The translations under genes were made by a program, and so were the position numbers. A DNA stretch of 64,000 nucleotides, from the NCBI RefSeq assembly GCF_029852145.1, contig NC_079979.1, positions 3,086,501 through 3,150,500 of the forward strand. The letters are read 5' to 3'. The stretch's first letter is position 1. Each line of letters opens with the position of its first letter. The notes beneath the pieces were generated by a model. It saw only the letters and a list, made by a program, of their open reading frames with translations. It was not told the origin of the DNA and did not search any database. This DNA is from Microplitis mediator. Taxonomy: Eukaryota; Arthropoda; Insecta; Hymenoptera; Braconidae. Positions 61,488 to 64,000 of this stretch are shown here, piece by piece.

Positions 61488-61693
61488 GGAAATTGTGAAT
61501 ATTCCTATACTAATTTCAATAAAAATATATATGTGCAAAAGGTCGAGGAAATGATATGCGTGAATGGTTCTTAACTTATGAGTCACTTCAGCAATAAAAT
61601 CAACGACCAATTGATTTACAGTGATCCAAACAGTCTCGGCTGACAGATCAGTCACACTTACCCTTCAAGAAGAGAAAACATAAATTTCAATAA
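61488..61693 (+). pseudogene. DFNG/PFKKRK-family copy 4, dead 3' fragment
   Basis: From TGT at 61532 one frame reads CAKGRGNDMREWFLTYE, the family's final conserved block. It then passes two in-frame stops (61595-61597 and 61622-61624) before SRLTDQSHLPFKKRK and a TAA at 61691-61693. Upstream, TNFNKNI matches the residues before the conserved cysteine only after removing two bases, so there is also a frameshift. The N-terminal two thirds are missing. Confidence 0.75.
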
Positions 61694-62248
61694 AAAGTTA
61701 AATTAAATTTAAAGAAATAAGTATTATATATCTTTATAAAAATTGAAAACAATTTTGATAAAACTCTAAATTAGTAATCGTACAACAGTATCATAATCCA
61801 GGAAAGTTTATGAAAACACACTCGCTTATCATGGTAATTGCAACAATAACGTGACACTTTTTTGTTATTTTTTTTAATCCCTAATCCATACAACACTTCT
61901 ACATGGATATTAACATTGTGCAGATTTCCATGGGAAATCTTCATAAGAACCCACATGGGATTCCATACTTGATTCCCATCGAAACCCACGTGAAAATCTA
62001 CACCGGAATCTATGCTGAGTTTCTATTAGAAACTAAATGTGAATCTATTCGGAAACGCCATGAGAGAATCCACACAGGAATCTAGGCTGGATTTCCATGT
62101 CAACTTTTATGATAGGGCACTAATTAACGCTCAAGTTTGTTTCATTAAAGTTTGGATGAGTGAATATTCTATTGGCTTAACTTTGTATTAGTCATTGATT
62201 CCGTAATCGCCATTTGAAATTTTTTTTTAATTTTTAGCTATTTTTAGT
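61694..62248. other. Spacer with TCCCATGGGA-type words
   Basis: 61900-62110 is a loose array of CCATGGGAAATC, CACATGGGATTCC and similar words, like 34380-34580. No gene seen. Confidence 0.45.
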
Positions 62249-62255
62249 TATCAAA
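62249..62255 (+). promoter_or_regulatory. TATA-like box of the 62293 gene
   Basis: TATCAAACT starts exactly 44 bases before the ATG, after TTTTAGT. An arthropod-type initiator TCAGTT follows at 62285-62290, very close to the ATG. Confidence 0.5.
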
Positions 62256-62292
62256 CTCATTTCAAACACTTGTGAACTAGAACGTCAGTTGA

Positions 62293-62907
62293 ATGCTACC
62301 TCTCTACCCCAACTTCGAAGACCAGACTGTATTTCTCGATTTTAATGGTTTTGTTAATCCATCACTAACTTTCTCAATGGAAGAGTCCTATATTGTGAGT
62401 TTATCAGTAGATTCCCGTGGTGAAATTATTGATGAACATTCAATTTATGAAGATCAGAGCATACATAAAAAACAGACGGAAAAATCTAAAGCAATTCTCA
62501 AAGTATATTGTCGCAATTACAGAATCCCTGTTACTGCAGGAGAACATGTTCAACTCCACGCAAAAATGAAATTGAGGGATTTCTTAAAATCTACTAAGCT
62601 TATTTACGTAGATAGCTTGAATAAATTAAAAATTTTGCAATCCATGATTGGATATGATTTACGGATCCAATCTTTATACGAATCAGGTTATCGTCCTAGT
62701 CAATATCGATTTATTTGCAAATGGCACAAATATCCCAGTAAAAATATATGTTCTGTAGGTCGAGCAATTGATCTGCGCAACTGGTACATAACTAATAAGT
62801 TATTTCAGCAAAACATTCCACGACAAATTGAACCACAACGATCTCAAAAGTCACAGCTGCCTGATCAATCGCATCTTCCCTTCAAGAAGAGGAAACTTGA
62901 ATTTTAA
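62293..62907 (+). CDS. DFNG/PFKKRK-family protein, copy 3 (204 aa)
   Basis: Intronless and intact. TVFLDFNGF at residues 12-20, an E-S-Y-IVSL strand (the KE of copy 1 is EE here), EHSIYED, KLIYVD, the block ILQSMIGYDLRIQSLYESGY shared almost exactly with copy 2, C-x-WH, IC with VGRA-D (KGRG in the others) and NWY. The tail DQSHLPFKKRK plus LEF ends the protein. No signal peptide or membrane segment. The conserved D, E, H, C/WH, C set suggests a metal-binding or nuclease-like fold; no function can be assigned from sequence alone. It lies 1.3 kb downstream of the start of the dead copy 4, so this part of the cluster grew by tandem duplication. Confidence 0.8.
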   Translation: MLPLYPNFEDQTVFLDFNGFVNPSLTFSMEESYIVSLSVDSRGEIIDEHSIYEDQSIHKKQTEKSKAILKVYCRNYRIPVTAGEHVQLHAKMKLRDFLKSTKLIYVDSLNKLKILQSMIGYDLRIQSLYESGYRPSQYRFICKWHKYPSKNICSVGRAIDLRNWYITNKLFQQNIPRQIEPQRSQKSQLPDQSHLPFKKRKLEF

Positions 62908-64000
62908 ATAGAAAAGTGATTCTAATTTGAAGAAAAGAAAAACTGCTTTTTGAAAATTTCCAAAAACACACCTCAAACTCACCTATAGTAAACTATACAT
63001 CATTAAAAATTTACCAATCATTACAATGCCAAGAATTGTATATTTTTGACATACACCTATTCACCTTTCTGAACTTTATCGACCTTCAAAGGTAATATTA
63101 TTAGTAGTGAACAAAAGATTAAAAGCAAAAAAGTTATGGTACAAATGTTATGAAATTGTCAGTTGTCTTAAAAGACATACTCAGCTATCTATGTACAAAT
63201 TACTGAGTGATTTGATCTGACGTGTATTAAACTTGTTAGTAGAAAAATTTGCAAAAATTTTTGACATTTTTATTACATTTGTGAAACCGATAATGGCACT
63301 GAGTCACACTGATCTAACTTTGTTTTCATCTGTAGTTACTGCAAGCAACTAACTTTATTAGTCATTAAATGTTTTAAAAACACTTACTCAGAGAATATCC
63401 TCGAGAAAGTTTCTCACGGAAGGTTTAAATAAGACTTGAAGAAGATGTTTTTCATAAATATATTTGCTAAAGATTTTATAAAGTCTTGACTAACAACTTT
63501 TAAATTCGGAGATGTTACAATTGTTGACAAAGAACAAAATTGGATAAAAAGAAACATTAGTGAAATGTATTTTATAAAAATTAATGACACGGTAAATTTC
63601 AGATCAGATGTAAATAACCTCAGTATGATTTATAATCAGTTACTAACAATTAATTAATGTAGTTTTAAACTGTACTAAATTTTAATTCAAAATAATTATT
63701 CAGCTACTTTCAATTTAAATTTAAACTTAATTAAGTTGAAACATGTCAGTATAGATGGCGTGACAGAACCTTGTCTATAATAATAATAATAATAATATAA
63801 ATTATATTTGAAACCGTTGTGACATAGAGAAAACCGTAATAGTTAAAAATTTGAGTTTATTTAACAATAATTAATTTAAAATCAAAGTTTTACAATAATA
63901 ATGAGTCTGATTATGGCAATAATTTTAAGATATAAGGTCTTTCTCCATAGTTTCTATACAATAGACAATTGAATTACAATAATAAGGTATATAATCTAAC
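62908..64000. other. AT-rich end of window, no gene seen
   Basis: Only short AT-rich words and an AAT run at 63779-63797. No coding signal or recognised repeat. Confidence 0.45.

Overview
The window is nuclear DNA of an insect, most likely a parasitoid wasp (a braconid-like hymenopteran). That placement is inference. It rests on the AT-rich composition, short GT-AG introns beside TE-inflated ones, secreted EB-module proteins, piggyBac and non-LTR retrotransposon relics, and tRNA-derived SINEs. Nothing here looks bacterial, and there is no operon, CRISPR array or functional rRNA gene.

Left part (1-34365): three tandem, same-strand paralogues encode secreted cysteine-rich proteins. Gene 1 (1-778) is only the 3' end. 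Gene 2 (6937-11288, 571 aa) and gene 3 (14831-34365, 570 aa) are complete with the same eight-exon plan: a signal-peptide exon, a small exon completing a six-cysteine knottin-like spacing, then six phase-1 exons of about 82 residues, each a double EB-like cysteine module. The two proteins differ by one residue in length, but gene 3 is 4.5 times longer on the chromosome because its introns 2, 3, 5 and 6 are packed with mobile and simple-repeat DNA. A broken piggyBac transposase lies between genes 1 and 2.

Middle part (34366-44400): no supported host gene. It holds repeat elements, an array of CATG words, a long perfect-looking hairpin, an AT microsatellite, a pyrimidine-rich stretch and a tRNA-like sequence.

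Right part (44401-64000): three dispersed intronless paralogues (44439, 57171, 62293; 187-207 aa) and the tail of a fourth, dead copy (about 61488-61693). They share a DFNG...KE...H...C-x-WH...C pattern and a basic PFKKRK tail. One copy has lost the tail through an in-frame stop. All three have a TATA-like box exactly 44 bases before the ATG. Non-LTR retrotransposon relics lie at about 59830-60765.

The most unusual theme is a set of discrete repeat blocks, each built from its own short palindromic word (AGATCT/TGATCA, CCCAATTGGG, ATGCAT, TCAAACTT, CAACAGGA and others). Several are bounded by inverted ends such as CCCGGGAAAAAC, CCCGACTAGAAATT or CACGGAAAAAA, so they look like small foldback mobile elements with a conserved end and a private palindromic vocabulary inside. 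A second family, with ends AACTTCCCGCTAAGAAAAT and GGGGCTGGCCCGCAGGG, carries TG/CA microsatellites inside it and occurs at least eight times.
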